NCBI GenBank assembly: GCA_012295275.1
Contig: CM022665.1
Location: forward strand, 36,795,433 to 36,812,932
Origin: Chrysomallon squamiferum
Lineage: Eukaryota > Mollusca > Gastropoda > Neomphalida > Peltospiridae
Length of the DNA: 17,500 nt
Reading direction: 5' to 3'
Each line of letters begins with the position of its first letter. Position 1 is the stretch's first letter. Of this stretch, positions 1 through 7,539 are shown in pieces. The notes under the pieces are model-generated. The model made no database searches, had not been told where the DNA came from, and saw only the letters and a program-made list of their open reading frames with translations. The position numbers and the translations under genes were made by a program.

Positions 1-460
1 GTTTGAAATTGGGAAATGTTTAACTTGAGAGACAGAGCTTTTGCGAAGCTTGTCCTTTTTATGCAGACAATCCAGAGTATTAGAAGATCAGCTGAAAGAT
101 AAATTCGTGTTTTTTTTTTTTTTTTTTTGTTTTTTTTTCAGCAGCTGTAGGATCTAAGACAGGATCCTAATCCTTCAGATGTAATTTTATTTAAAAAAAA
201 AAAAAAAAAAATTTAATATTTTATTTATTATAGTATATCATTAGATAAACTGAGCAACATGTGAAGTCATTAATACGCTTGGCTAAGCGGTTTCGAATAA
301 CAACACAGCTTCTTTTATTTTAAGATTTGTTATGCAAGAACAGACACAAAAACTGGATCTGTATTTCAGTCAGATGTAGGTTGTAATAAAATAATTATGT
401 CAAGCAACAGTACGCTGTGTTACGTCTTGCTAAAATGTTTAGTATGTAGTCGTTCTCTCG
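1..460. other. Unique A+T-rich non-coding stretch with T and A runs
   Basis: No credible ORF is visible. A T19-G-T9 tract at 110-138 runs straight into CAG at 139-141, which has the shape of a polypyrimidine tract plus 3' splice site. All three frames downstream close within nine codons, so an internal exon is unlikely. An A19 run lies at 193-211. The rest is ordinary A+T-rich sequence. Confidence 0.6.
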
Positions 461-491
461 CTTTCTCTCTTGCTCAGGTACTCTTGCACTC

Positions 492-582
<91 letters not shown>

Positions 583-680
583 TTCGCTCTCTCTTTCTCT
601 TGCTTTCATTCTTTATCTCCCTCTTTATAAATGTCTCAGTTTCCATCTCTCTTTCTCGTTCTCTCTCTTCTTTCTTTCAC
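461..680. repeat. (CT)n microsatellite with degenerate pyrimidine-rich flanks
   Basis: A perfect (CT)41 tract occupies 497-578. Imperfect CT/TTTC-rich sequence surrounds it from about 461 to 680. The Leu/Ser open frames on + and the Arg/Glu frame on - are translations of the repeat and not genes. The tract is homopyrimidine with mirror symmetry, so intramolecular triplex (H-DNA) is possible. Confidence 0.97.
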
Positions 681-832
681 TTTCTCAAACACACAAAACT
701 GTTTTGCATTTACAGCTATCCGAATATTCTGTTTAACAACAACAAACTAGAATGGACAGGCGCATAACCAATACATAATAACACACACACATCTATTTTA
801 CATTTCGAAAATCATACCGTAATTACATCTAC

Positions 833-855
833 AAAAAAAAAAAAAAAAAAAAAAA
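833..855. repeat. Poly-A run (A23)
   Basis: An uninterrupted A23 lies just after a short (AC)n at 780-790. No AATAAA is seen in the preceding 40 bases, so there is no clear sign of a retroposed transcript end. Confidence 0.9.
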
Positions 856-1282
856 GTTCCGATGCATTCATACTGCCGTGCAAAAGTCTACTCGCAAACG
901 AGCATGCCCCGTTTGTCGTCGCCAAATATCTCCACAACTGTTTATTCCTCTCATTACGGGTCCAATCTGAACACAAGCAATGATCGAATTTCTTGTATGT
1001 CTGATCAGTTTGAGTTGAGTTACAGAGATTTAGCACGCCTCGCTTCATATTGAAAAATATCAAAGGAAGAAAAGCAACGCAAGTCGGCCTCCTTTAACAA
1101 AGCCTCGTTTGTGTTGCGTCGTGTTCGCTTACCTAAATGCCTCATTCCTCTGCAGAACAGAAACCCGACTTGAAAGAAAATTATCTTTAGGTGGAGAGAA
1201 ACACATGTTTACTAATTATGCTATTTCGGTGAAGTTCAAAGGATATATATGTATATATCTGATCGTTACATGGGTCCTGTAA
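856..1282. other. High-complexity island, function unknown
   Basis: Base composition is more balanced than in the flanks and there are no simple repeats. An ATG frame at 862-1053 would encode 63 residues rich in Ser and Tyr that I do not recognise. Further on, CTCTGCAG near 1150 and TAG-GTGGAG near 1190 have splice-site shapes enclosing a tiny open segment, but such pairs are common by chance. A TATATATGTATATATCT stretch lies around 1243-1260. A conserved regulatory element is as likely as an exon. Confidence 0.4.
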
Positions 1283-1303
1283 TTTTTTTTTTTTTTTTTT
1301 TTT
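1283..1303. repeat. Poly-T run (T21)
   Basis: An uninterrupted T21 followed by AAG. Several long T runs in the window end in AA or AAG. Read on the minus strand, this is an A tail preceded by CTT. Confidence 0.9.
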
Positions 1304-1554
1304 AAGTGATGTTTTTGTTTGTTTTGCAAGTCACTTATTTTTTCCCTGGTTTTAAATGAAGCGTCTTGAAGATATTCAAACTTTTCGTGCTGATCTAAAT
1401 AATGAAAGATCGTGCGAAATTTAATGTTCCTCTGTGTTCATTTGAAATGAACTAAAATGTATTGTATCATTCTTTTTATTGAAAAAATTAAAACAAATTT
1501 TTTCTGTAGTATTTTAATTATTAGGTTTTACAAATAAGAGACAAAAGGTGTTCT
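1304..1554. other. A+T-rich unique stretch, nothing recognised
   Basis: No repeat longer than a short homopolymer, no long ORF and no RNA-gene signature. It reads as neutral intron or intergenic DNA. Confidence 0.5.
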
Positions 1555-1767
1555 GGGATTGTTTTTCCTTTTATGGTTGGTTTTTATTCTGTTAACGTTG
1601 AGTTGGTCTTTTTTAAGGGTGGGATGATGTTTCGTTGTTGATTTGTGGGGGGCTCTTTATTTTTCTTCTTTTGTGTGTGTGTTGTTTGGTTGTTGTTGGG
1701 TTTTTGTTGTTGTTTTGTTTTTTTTGTTTTTGTTTTTTGGTTGTTGTTGGGTTGTTTTTTTTGATAA
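1555..1767. other. G+T-skewed tract (TTG/GGGTTT-rich)
   Basis: For about 210 bases the + strand is almost all T and G, with very few A or C. It is made of irregular GTT, GGGTTT and TTTTG words and is not a perfect microsatellite. Hydrophobic open frames across it follow from the skew and start at TTG, so I do not call a gene. Comparable tracts lie at 2971-3032, 6262-6385, 8171-8577 and 14740-14870, all in the same orientation. Confidence 0.7.
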
Positions 1768-1769
1768 TT

Positions 1770-1800
<31 letters not shown>

Positions 1801-1827
1801 TTATGCTTATTATTGTTGTTGTTGTTG

Positions 1828-1874
<47 letters not shown>

Positions 1875-1875
1875 G
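1768..1875. repeat. Compound microsatellite (TTTA)n-(TTG)n-(TTA)n
   Basis: (TTTA)n occupies about 1768-1802. After a short break, (TTG)6 switches directly to (TTA)n at about 1813-1875. The unit changes by one base at the junction. Poly-Val and poly-Ile frames arise from it. Confidence 0.95.
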
Positions 1876-1936
1876 ACTGTAGTTCTTTTTTATAATTAAT
1901 AGTACGTTTCATTTGTAGTATTTATTATCCTTGTCA

Positions 1937-2012
1937 TAATAATAATATTAATAATAATAATAATAACATCAACAACAAGAACAATAACAATGGCAACGAT
2001 AACAATAATATA
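1937..2012. repeat. Imperfect (AAT)n/(AAC)n cluster
   Basis: ATAATAATATTAATAATAAT passes into CAACAACAAGAACAATAACA and similar units. This is the complementary-strand version of the TTA/TTG compound array about 100 bases upstream. The two could pair as a long imperfect inverted repeat. Confidence 0.85.
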
Positions 2013-2108
2013 ATTCATTCAAAACTACGCTGTGTCTATATACATTCACTAAATATTTGTTTTCCAGTTAGTTGAAAATAAAACCATTACATATCTGTGT
2101 AATTTGTT

Positions 2109-2144
2109 TGTGTGTGTGTGTGCGCGCGCGCGCGCATGTGCATG
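2109..2144. repeat. (TG)n(CG)n alternating tract, Z-DNA candidate
   Basis: Thirty-six consecutive bases alternate purine and pyrimidine: TG repeats, then a CG block, then CATGTGCATG. CG and TG dinucleotides are the classic Z-forming steps. The tract sits at the left edge of the high-complexity island that begins at 2145. Confidence 0.9.
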
Positions 2145-2830
2145 TTTTAACTGAAGGAACATAAGACCAGTACACTTTCATTCACAAAAGCCTTTTGAGT
2201 CGTGGAGCTCTGGCATGAACGGGAAAGAGACGTGCGTGAGAAATGCAGAACGTAACTCGGGACGTTGTGCTGTAATTATGACAAACTGAATAATTGCTGG
2301 TTACAAAACCAAATGTCACTTATTTTCGCTGGCCGTCTCGCTGTCGCAGGTTATCGAGATGGGCATTACGCGTGTATTTTATTACAGCGTCTTGTAAATT
2401 GATGGCGTATTAATACACTTTTTCTTGCCGCGTATTAGACAAAAGCTTCCGCCAGCTCTTAAAACATCGCGTGTATCATTCCATTTGGCAGTGAATCATC
2501 TCGTTTCGCCGAAGTACCGGCTTATTCATCCTCAATATCTTACAACAACAGAGGAAACGAGCGATTCCTCTGTCGCAATCCATCTTTTAAAGACGTCTAC
2601 AGCGCTTTCTTCCGGCATTTTAACAGTCCTTGCGGTACGTGCAAATTACAGCGAAAGTTGCGCATATCCGATGAATACGGTCTCTCGCCATATGCTACTA
2701 TTCTGTGGAGACCGAGCACGTGCAACGTGATCTCATAATGGCGGCAATAGTCGCGAGGCTTTACGAGCGTTGATCACGCATGCACGAGATAGAGAAAACT
2801 GACAAGTCAGCACCGCTCTGAAGTCATAGA
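2145..2830. promoter_or_regulatory. High-complexity island, possible cis-regulatory module
   Basis: About 690 bases of balanced, repeat-free sequence between repeat blocks. An open frame at 2425-2730 starts at TTG, resembles no family I know and has no convincing splice sites, so coding is doubtful. The segment instead carries short symmetric motifs. GTATTAATAC is a 10-bp palindrome at 2407-2416 with a TTAATA homeodomain-like core. CGGTCTC at 2678-2684 pairs with GAGACCG at 2708-2714. GCACGTGC at 2716-2723 contains a CACGTG E-box. Palindromic factor sites fit a regulatory element, but no conservation data are available. Confidence 0.35.
2716..2723. promoter_or_regulatory. CACGTG E-box in an 8-bp palindrome
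   Basis: GCACGTGC is perfectly symmetric. CACGTG is the class of site bound by MYC/MAX-, USF- and CLOCK-type bHLH dimers. Function here is inferred from the motif only. Confidence 0.35.
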
Positions 2831-2907
2831 ATACTTTATTGATCAACACTTGACTGTCACAGAAACTGGTTTATTGTTCATGACTGTATTAATCGAATTT
2901 AGCTTGG

Positions 2908-2908
<1 letters not shown>

Positions 2909-2970
<62 letters not shown>
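2909..2970. repeat. (TTA)n microsatellite
   Basis: A perfect trinucleotide array of about 20 units. It produces a poly-Tyr frame on + that is not a gene. Confidence 0.97.
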
Positions 2971-3032
2971 GTGGTTGTTCTTGTTTGTTATTTTTTGTTG
3001 TTATTGTTTTTTGGTGGGTTTTTTTTTTTTTA
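2971..3032. other. G+T-skewed tract ending in poly-T
   Basis: GTGGTTGTTCTTG-type sequence leads into GGTGGG and a T run that ends in AAG. It repeats the layout at 1555-1767: a TTA array beside a GT-skewed stretch and a T run. Confidence 0.7.
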
Positions 3033-3500
3033 AGTCATATGAGAGAGAGAGACTTCGGCTAGTAGCTTGGTAAAACAAAAGAAATACATACTGGTATTAA
3101 TAGTTTATTAGCGAGAGATGCAGACAATAAATTAGGTCACTGTTGTCTCGTGATTCATAATCTAGAATCAGCTTAGTGGCGGAGTTCTTCGCTTTTCTCG
3201 TTCCACCCAGGATCCCCAACCTATTTATCAAACACTGTGTTCTTTGATTTTCATGTAAAAATTCACATAAAAGATGCCTCGCTGTTAATCACTAGAAGAG
3301 ATAAAACGTGTCCGCGGTTTTTCTCTTTCGTGTCGTCATTACACAAAAGTTATTACGTCTGACAGCTGTCAGCCGTTAGTAATAAAAAGGTGTTGAAGTG
3401 TCATCCAGACACATGCATATATACATTGATTGTTGCTGATGTTCAAGAGGTGGAATATTCCCAGCTCAGAAATAATGAATTAATATTTGACGCCAATCCG
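3033..3500. promoter_or_regulatory. Unique island with TALE-type palindrome, possible enhancer
   Basis: Mostly non-repetitive sequence after a short (GA)5. TGATTC at 3151-3156 and GAATCA at 3165-3170 form a 6-bp inverted repeat. Around 3335-3372, CATTACAC, TTATTACG and a perfect 14-bp palindrome crowd together. The frame at 3390-3665 starts at TTG and runs into low-complexity T-rich DNA, so I do not call a gene. Dense homeodomain-like words and a palindromic site suggest a regulatory element. Confidence 0.35.
3359..3372. promoter_or_regulatory. 14-bp perfect palindrome CTGACAGCTGTCAG (MEIS/TGIF/PKNOX-like dimer site)
   Basis: The sequence equals its own reverse complement. Its core TGACAGCTGTCA is two head-to-head TGACA half-sites, the known dimeric motif of TALE homeodomain factors (MEIS, PKNOX, TGIF). 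It also contains the CAGCTG E-box used by MyoD- and AP4-type bHLH factors. Occupancy is not shown. Confidence 0.5.
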
Positions 3501-3841
3501 AAATGGGTTTTTTTGTTTTTTTTTTATTATGTGTGTGTGTGTGTTAGCTGGGTTTATTGGGGATTATATTATCCATGCGAATCCACAGAGAGAGTTCACG
3601 CCACAAGTTGCGGGATTTTTTTTTCATTTTTTGCTTTTCTTTCTTTTGTGTGTTTTAACTTATGAATTTGTTCATTTTGAAAATAGTAGATATATATATA
3701 TATATATACCATAGTGATGACGCCATCTTTTTACAAAATTCTGGGTTCGCTGCTTATTTGCAAATCTTTGCTTTACTTCAGTTTTCTTTATTTTCATTTT
3801 AATTTTTATTTATTTTGTATATTTATTTATATTTATTCGTG

Positions 3842-3873
<32 letters not shown>

Positions 3874-3900
3874 TCTTTCTTTCTTTCTTTAAAACATTTA
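3501..3900. repeat. Low-complexity block: T runs, (TG)n, (TA)n, (TTTC)n
   Basis: T runs near 3508-3525, (TG)n at about 3530-3544, (TA)n at 3690-3708, (TA)n at 3843-3869 and (TTTC)n at about 3872-3890. The open frames through this block are rich in Phe, Tyr and Ile because of the repeats. Confidence 0.9.
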
Positions 3901-4067
3901 CATCTGTGTCATGACTGTTTATACATGGCGGACCACCGTCCCATAGTACATCATATTTCCATCTCTTTTCTTGAAACCAGGCTTGAGCTAAATTTGGAAA
4001 ACATTTTAGCTAAAAAAAGAAAGTAATAATAATAACAATAATTAAAAAAAAAGAAAAAACAAATGTA
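3901..4067. other. Short unique stretch followed by A-rich sequence
   Basis: Unique sequence to about 4010, then AAAAAAAG, (AAT)n and A-rich words to 4065. No gene or structured element recognised. Confidence 0.5.
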
Positions 4068-4142
4068 TTGCCAGACTTGTTGTCAGTTTATATCTATTAC
4101 AAATCTATCACTCTACTTCGGGCTTACCTCTTCTGTGAAACA

Positions 4143-4616
4143 ATGGCCGCTCTGGTCAAATTTGGAATTATGTGTCTGAGACCATTTCATCAATTATACT
4201 CACCACGTCAGAGCCGCTTACCTTTGTTAATCTTAGCAATTAATCAAAGACAGCGTCCCACAGCAGTGTCATCGCGTCTACGTAACATTCATTTTAAAAC
4301 ATCTCGGGAAAGGAAGGGAAGAAACTCCGTCGATGATGATGATGATGATGATGATGTTGATGGTAAGGAAGAAGAAGAAGAAGATGATGATTATGATGAT
4401 GATGATGATGTTAATAATAACAACATAACAGTTGTTGTAGTATTAATAGGAATATTAGTCTTAGCAGTATTTGTTGTTGTTCTTGTTGTTGTAGAGGTAG
4501 TTGTGGTGGTGGTTGTAAATGTAGCAATGGTGATGAAGATGATGATGATGATGATGATGATGATAGCGTGCAAATTCGACAACAAAAAATGGTTTTTATG
4601 TAGAAAGCTTACGTAA
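4143..4616 (+). other. Repeat-borne 157-codon open frame, probably not a conserved gene
   Basis: An ATG at 4143 with A at -3 and G at +4 (a good animal start context) opens a frame that ends at 4616. Residues 1-54 come from unique DNA. They are rich in Arg and hydrophobic residues with no Asp or Glu, as in a mitochondrial presequence. Residues 64-89 are Asp/Glu runs from (GAT)n and (GAA)n. About 95-128 is a Val/Ile/Leu stretch long enough to span a membrane. About 133-140 is poly-Met, again from (GAT)n in another phase, and the tail is basic. No known family is evident. In-phase trinucleotide repeats keep frames open by chance, so a spurious ORF is most likely. A young lineage-specific gene is the alternative. 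Confidence 0.15.
4332..4564. repeat. Compound trinucleotide array (GAT)n/(GAA)n/(GTT)n/(GAT)n
   Basis: (GAT)n at 4332-4356, (GAA)n at about 4368-4383, (GAT)n at 4383-4410, (AAT)/(AAC) units to 4430, GTT/GTA/GTG units to about 4515, and (GAT)n again at about 4531-4564. The whole block keeps a three-base period over more than 200 bases. Confidence 0.93.
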
Positions 4617-4617
4617 A

Positions 4618-4650
4618 ACATGCACGCACACACTCACACTGACACACACA
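4618..4650. repeat. Imperfect (CA)n
   Basis: GCACGCACACACTCACACTG-type sequence, short and interrupted. Confidence 0.8.
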
Positions 4651-4890
4651 GAATAGTAAGTTGCTAAATGAGACATTAAAATGTCAGGGTAATTTTATTC
4701 CAATCTGACGTCAAAAATGTTTGAGTTAATCTTTTACGATTAGGGTATCTATATTTTTACATATCTCACGTTCAGATGTGATAAGTACTATTCAATATTC
4801 TCGGCAAAAAAAAATCAAATAAATAATAATAATGACGATGATGACTATCGTTTAATTATCGTATATGCGATGTCATGATTATAAGACTAC
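4651..4890. other. A+T-rich unique stretch
   Basis: No gene seen. It contains a short (AAT)/(GAT) patch near 4820-4845. Confidence 0.5.
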
Positions 4891-4897
4891 TGCTATA

Positions 4898-4972
4898 GTG
4901 CGCGCGTGTGTATGTGTGTGTATATGTGTGTGTATGTGTTTGTGTGTGGGGAGTGTGTGTGTATGTGTGTCG
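4898..4972. repeat. (CG)n(TG)n(TA)n tract, Z-DNA candidate
   Basis: Strict purine-pyrimidine alternation runs for 42 bases from 4898 to 4939: GTGCGCGCG, then TG and TA steps. Interrupted TG repeats continue to about 4972. Confidence 0.88.
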
Positions 4973-5008
4973 AGAGAATTACAGATTTACAGACAGGCAA
5001 ACAGACCA

Positions 5009-5257
5009 ATAAATTGATTATTATTATTAATATTATTATCGTTGTTGTTGTCGTTGTTATCGTTATTATTAGGAGTAGCTGTGTTGTTATATTTGTTATT
5101 ATTATTCTTGTTGATGTTACTGAACTGAATATTCTACAGTAGTACATTATTATTATTATTATTATTGTAGTTGTTGTTGTTCTTGTGTTTAGTAGTAGTA
5201 GCAGTATTTCTGTTATTGTTATTATAATTATTATTACTGTTGTTACTCTTATTATTG

Positions 5258-5320
<63 letters not shown>
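5009..5320. repeat. Long compound trinucleotide array (TTA/TTG/TTC/AGT units)
   Basis: Interrupted TTA, TTG, GTT, CTT and AGT units hold a three-base period for about 300 bases and end in a near-perfect (TTA)n at about 5260-5317. Poly-Asn and poly-Val frames on the two strands derive from it. Confidence 0.92.
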
Positions 5321-5323
<3 letters not shown>

Positions 5324-5360
5324 ATTAATGTTCCAAAAATTGTCATGGATACGTATTCAT

Positions 5361-5385
5361 AAAAAAAAAAAAAAAAAAAAAAAAA
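5361..5385. repeat. Poly-A run (A25)
   Basis: An uninterrupted A25 that begins 44 bases after the TTA array. Confidence 0.9.
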
Positions 5386-5496
5386 GAATTTTATGTAATA
5401 TGTTGTAATAAAATAGATAATAAAGTATTTTGTAAAATTATAGACAGAGGCCTAAATATAGGTTTCATCGATCAACAACGTATTAAAAGTACTAGT

Positions 5497-5592
5497 TGTT
5501 ATTGTAGTAGTAGTAGTACTAGTAGTAGCAGTAGTAGTAGTTGTAAAGGTACTACATATATACTTTCATACATACATACAAACATACATATG
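5497..5592. repeat. (GTA)n array and (CATA)n array
   Basis: Imperfect (GTA)n with GCA interruptions spans about 5504-5541. A (CATA)n tetranucleotide patch follows at about 5568-5590. Confidence 0.88.
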
Positions 5593-5778
5593 TATTTTCA
5601 AAAATTTTAGCCTGTAAAAGTATTTATATAATTTATATACGAATTCATTCTATTCAAGTATTTGTTTTACATTTTGTTCCCCGAGAGAAGAAACTCTAAC
5701 TATAAAGACTGTTTTTTCTATTATTATTTGTGGATAAAAGGCTATCGGATGTTCTAACACCAAGTTAACATTAGACTA
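5593..5778. other. A+T-rich unique stretch
   Basis: Nothing recognised: no long ORF, no repeat and no RNA signature. Confidence 0.5.
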
Positions 5779-5920
5779 TTTTTTTTTTTTTTAAGAGCGG
5801 GCACTGGATGGCATTGCCCCTGGGTAGAGTGTCTTGTGTATTTGTAAAACAACCTGACTTTGTAGAATCCTCACCAACCACGATGTAATTCGCGCCAAGA
5901 GGTCCTGGAAAGGTATACTT
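5779..5920 (-). mobile_element. Possible A-tailed SINE-like or retrocopy fragment, minus orientation
   Basis: On + there is T14 at 5779-5792, then about 115 bases markedly richer in G+C than both flanks. Read on -, a compact balanced body ends in an A14 tail, the layout of a retroposon or processed RNA copy. GGGCA and TGCCC near 5799-5820 can pair. I see no convincing Pol III A/B boxes and no target-site duplication, so the identity is tentative. Confidence 0.2.
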
Positions 5921-6124
5921 CTATTGTAAATATTTTAGAAAGACGGAAGGTAAATTACAAATTTACGTAATTGCAGAAAGGTAAAAGGAATTTGATAATT
6001 TATTCATCCCCACTTTAATGTATATACGTATTAAATTATGTGTATATGATATTAACTTGGTAGTGAATGTTTTTTTAAATCTACAGAAAGGGTCTTCAAT
6101 AGATTACCCTCTTTTTAATAGAAA
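5921..6124. other. A+T-rich unique stretch
   Basis: Nothing recognised. Confidence 0.5.
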
Positions 6125-6155
6125 ACACGCACACGCACACGCACACGTACACACA
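6125..6155. repeat. (CACACG)n short array
   Basis: ACACGCACACGCACACG-type hexamers, about four to five units. Imperfect CT-rich sequence follows at about 6195-6235. Confidence 0.85.
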
Positions 6156-6261
6156 AAATTAATAATGTGTTTCTCTTAATCTTTTACTTATTCGCTCTCT
6201 TTCTATTTCTCTCTCTGTCTTTCTCTTTATATCCATCTTTTTTAACACGATGAGGATTTTA

Positions 6262-6385
6262 AATGTCATACTGGGAGTGTATTGTTGTTGGTGATGGTGT
6301 TTTTGTTGTCGTTTCCTTATGTTTCTTTCTTAGGTTTTTTTTTTTGTTTGTTTGTTTGTTTGTCTGTTTTTTTTCGTGCCTGTTT
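6262..6385. repeat. G+T-skewed tract with (TTTG)n
   Basis: GT-rich sequence, a T11 run at 6335-6345, (TTTG)n at about 6343-6361 and a further T8. It is the same T/G-on-plus pattern as at 1555-1767. Confidence 0.8.
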
Positions 6386-6394
6386 GGAGAGAAG

Positions 6395-6419
6395 TTAATA
6401 TATATAAAACTTATATTAA
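6395..6419. repeat. Perfect 8-bp inverted repeat TTAATATA/TATATTAA
   Basis: The arms lie at 6395-6402 and 6412-6419 with a 9-base loop. In A+T-rich DNA this can occur by chance. Confidence 0.5.
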
Positions 6420-6522
6420 TATGTACTATTAATGAACTACATAAGCTTGAATTTCGTATTTTGTATGAAACTCGTTGACACTCGATCTTAGAACTGCAAA
6501 TTCTCCCCAGTTTTAACAAAGA

Positions 6523-6536
6523 GAACCAGCTGGTTC
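6523..6536. promoter_or_regulatory. 14-bp palindrome GAACCAGCTGGTTC with CAGCTG E-box
   Basis: Perfectly self-complementary and centred on CAGCTG at 6527-6532, a bHLH-type site. It lies just upstream of a T27 run. Function is inferred from the motif only. Confidence 0.35.
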
Positions 6537-6548
6537 CAAATACGACTC

Positions 6549-6575
6549 TTTTTTTTTTTTTTTTTTTTTTTTTTT
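6549..6575. repeat. Poly-T run (T27)
   Basis: Uninterrupted T27. Confidence 0.92.
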
Positions 6576-6979
6576 ATTTATTCTATACACAACTTAGTGC
6601 CAGTAACTTTTGAAAAGATTTAAAATTCAACGTGTCATTTAAATGTACATTGTATGTTAATTCAGTATAAAATCTCCAGTTATAAAAAAAAAAAAAAACA
6701 AAAAACAGAGAAAAAAAAAGAGAAAAGATATTGACAGTGTCATAATTATGACCCAAAAAACGCACCCAAATTTTATTTCACAACGGAACATAATAATGAC
6801 AAAAAAAGTGACATGTGATGCAAAAGTGTGCGTAAATAGTAACATAAAATTATTTTAATCATTATCAAGAAATGCACCGTGAAAACAGTGACACGTTTAT
6901 TACGACACCTATCATTAAACTGTGATAGTGATTCACACAAAACGTTAAGGTGTGTTTACATGGAACGATCTCTTGCAAC
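6576..6979. other. A+T-rich stretch with A-rich patch
   Basis: An A-rich patch (A runs broken by C and G) lies at 6684-6726. The rest is unique. GTGA/TCAC words recur near 6920-6935. No gene is credible, and the minus-strand Phe-rich frames reflect the A runs. Confidence 0.55.
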
Positions 6980-7539
6980 GAAAGTGATATGCGTTATCTG
7001 AACACGACGTGCGTTATTCTAAACATATGTGCATTATATGAATATGATGGGCGTCATTTGATAATGACATGCTTCATTTGATAATGATTTGCTTTAATGA
7101 AAATGGTATGAACCTTTTTTTTCATTTCATAATATGTTGCATAAACATGATATGCGTGATTTGATCGTGTTATGCATTCTTCGAACAGAATATGGGTTAT
7201 TTCAAAATGGTATCCGTTATTTTAAAAGTTATATAAGTTTTTTAATAATGATATGCGTTTAACATGATATGCGTTATTTGAGCATGATTAGGATCATTTA
7301 AACAGAATACGCATTATACATTAGTTCATAAAGATTTGCGTTATTTGAAAACGGTAATCATTATCTTAACGTTATTTGTTTGTGTTTTTTAATATTGATA
7401 TGTATTATTTGAACTTGATTTGCTTTATTTGAATATGATATGCGTCATTTTATAATGATTTGCGTTATTTGAAAATGGTATTCATTATCTTAACATGGTG
7501 TGCGTTATATTCGTTATTTGATAATGATATGCGTAATAT
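6980..7539. repeat. Diverged 20-bp minisatellite, about 27 copies
   Basis: A word close to GAAAATGATATGCGTTATTT recurs throughout. The first five units fall in exact 20-bp register (starts 6980, 7000, 7020, 7040, 7060). Later units drift by small insertions and deletions, for example near 7100 and 7250. The last clear unit is 7520-7539. Units differ by several substitutions, so the array is old and not freshly slipped. The period is not a multiple of three and stops occur in every frame, so it does not code. The best conserved part is GATATGCGTTATTTG. A 38-base block is repeated 124 bases apart inside it (7333-7370 and 7457-7494). Confidence 0.93.

Noticed and set aside
110-170. 3' splice-site-like T19-G-T9-CAG
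   Set aside because: All frames after the CAG stop within nine codons, and T runs followed by CAG are expected by chance in such T-rich DNA.
497-736. Leu/Ser-rich and Arg/Glu-rich open frames over the CT array
   Set aside because: They are direct translations of (CT)n on either strand, and their flanks give no coding signal.
1140-1196. Micro-exon between CTGCAG and TAG-GTGGAG
   Set aside because: The enclosed open stretch is about a dozen codons, with no homology and no partner exon visible.
2425-2730. 101-codon frame in the 2145-2830 island
   Set aside because: It begins at TTG, resembles no family, and is no longer than expected for unique DNA of this composition.
6980-7539. CRISPR-like array
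   Set aside because: Units are contiguous with no unique spacers, are diverged, and lie in animal-like DNA. It is a minisatellite.
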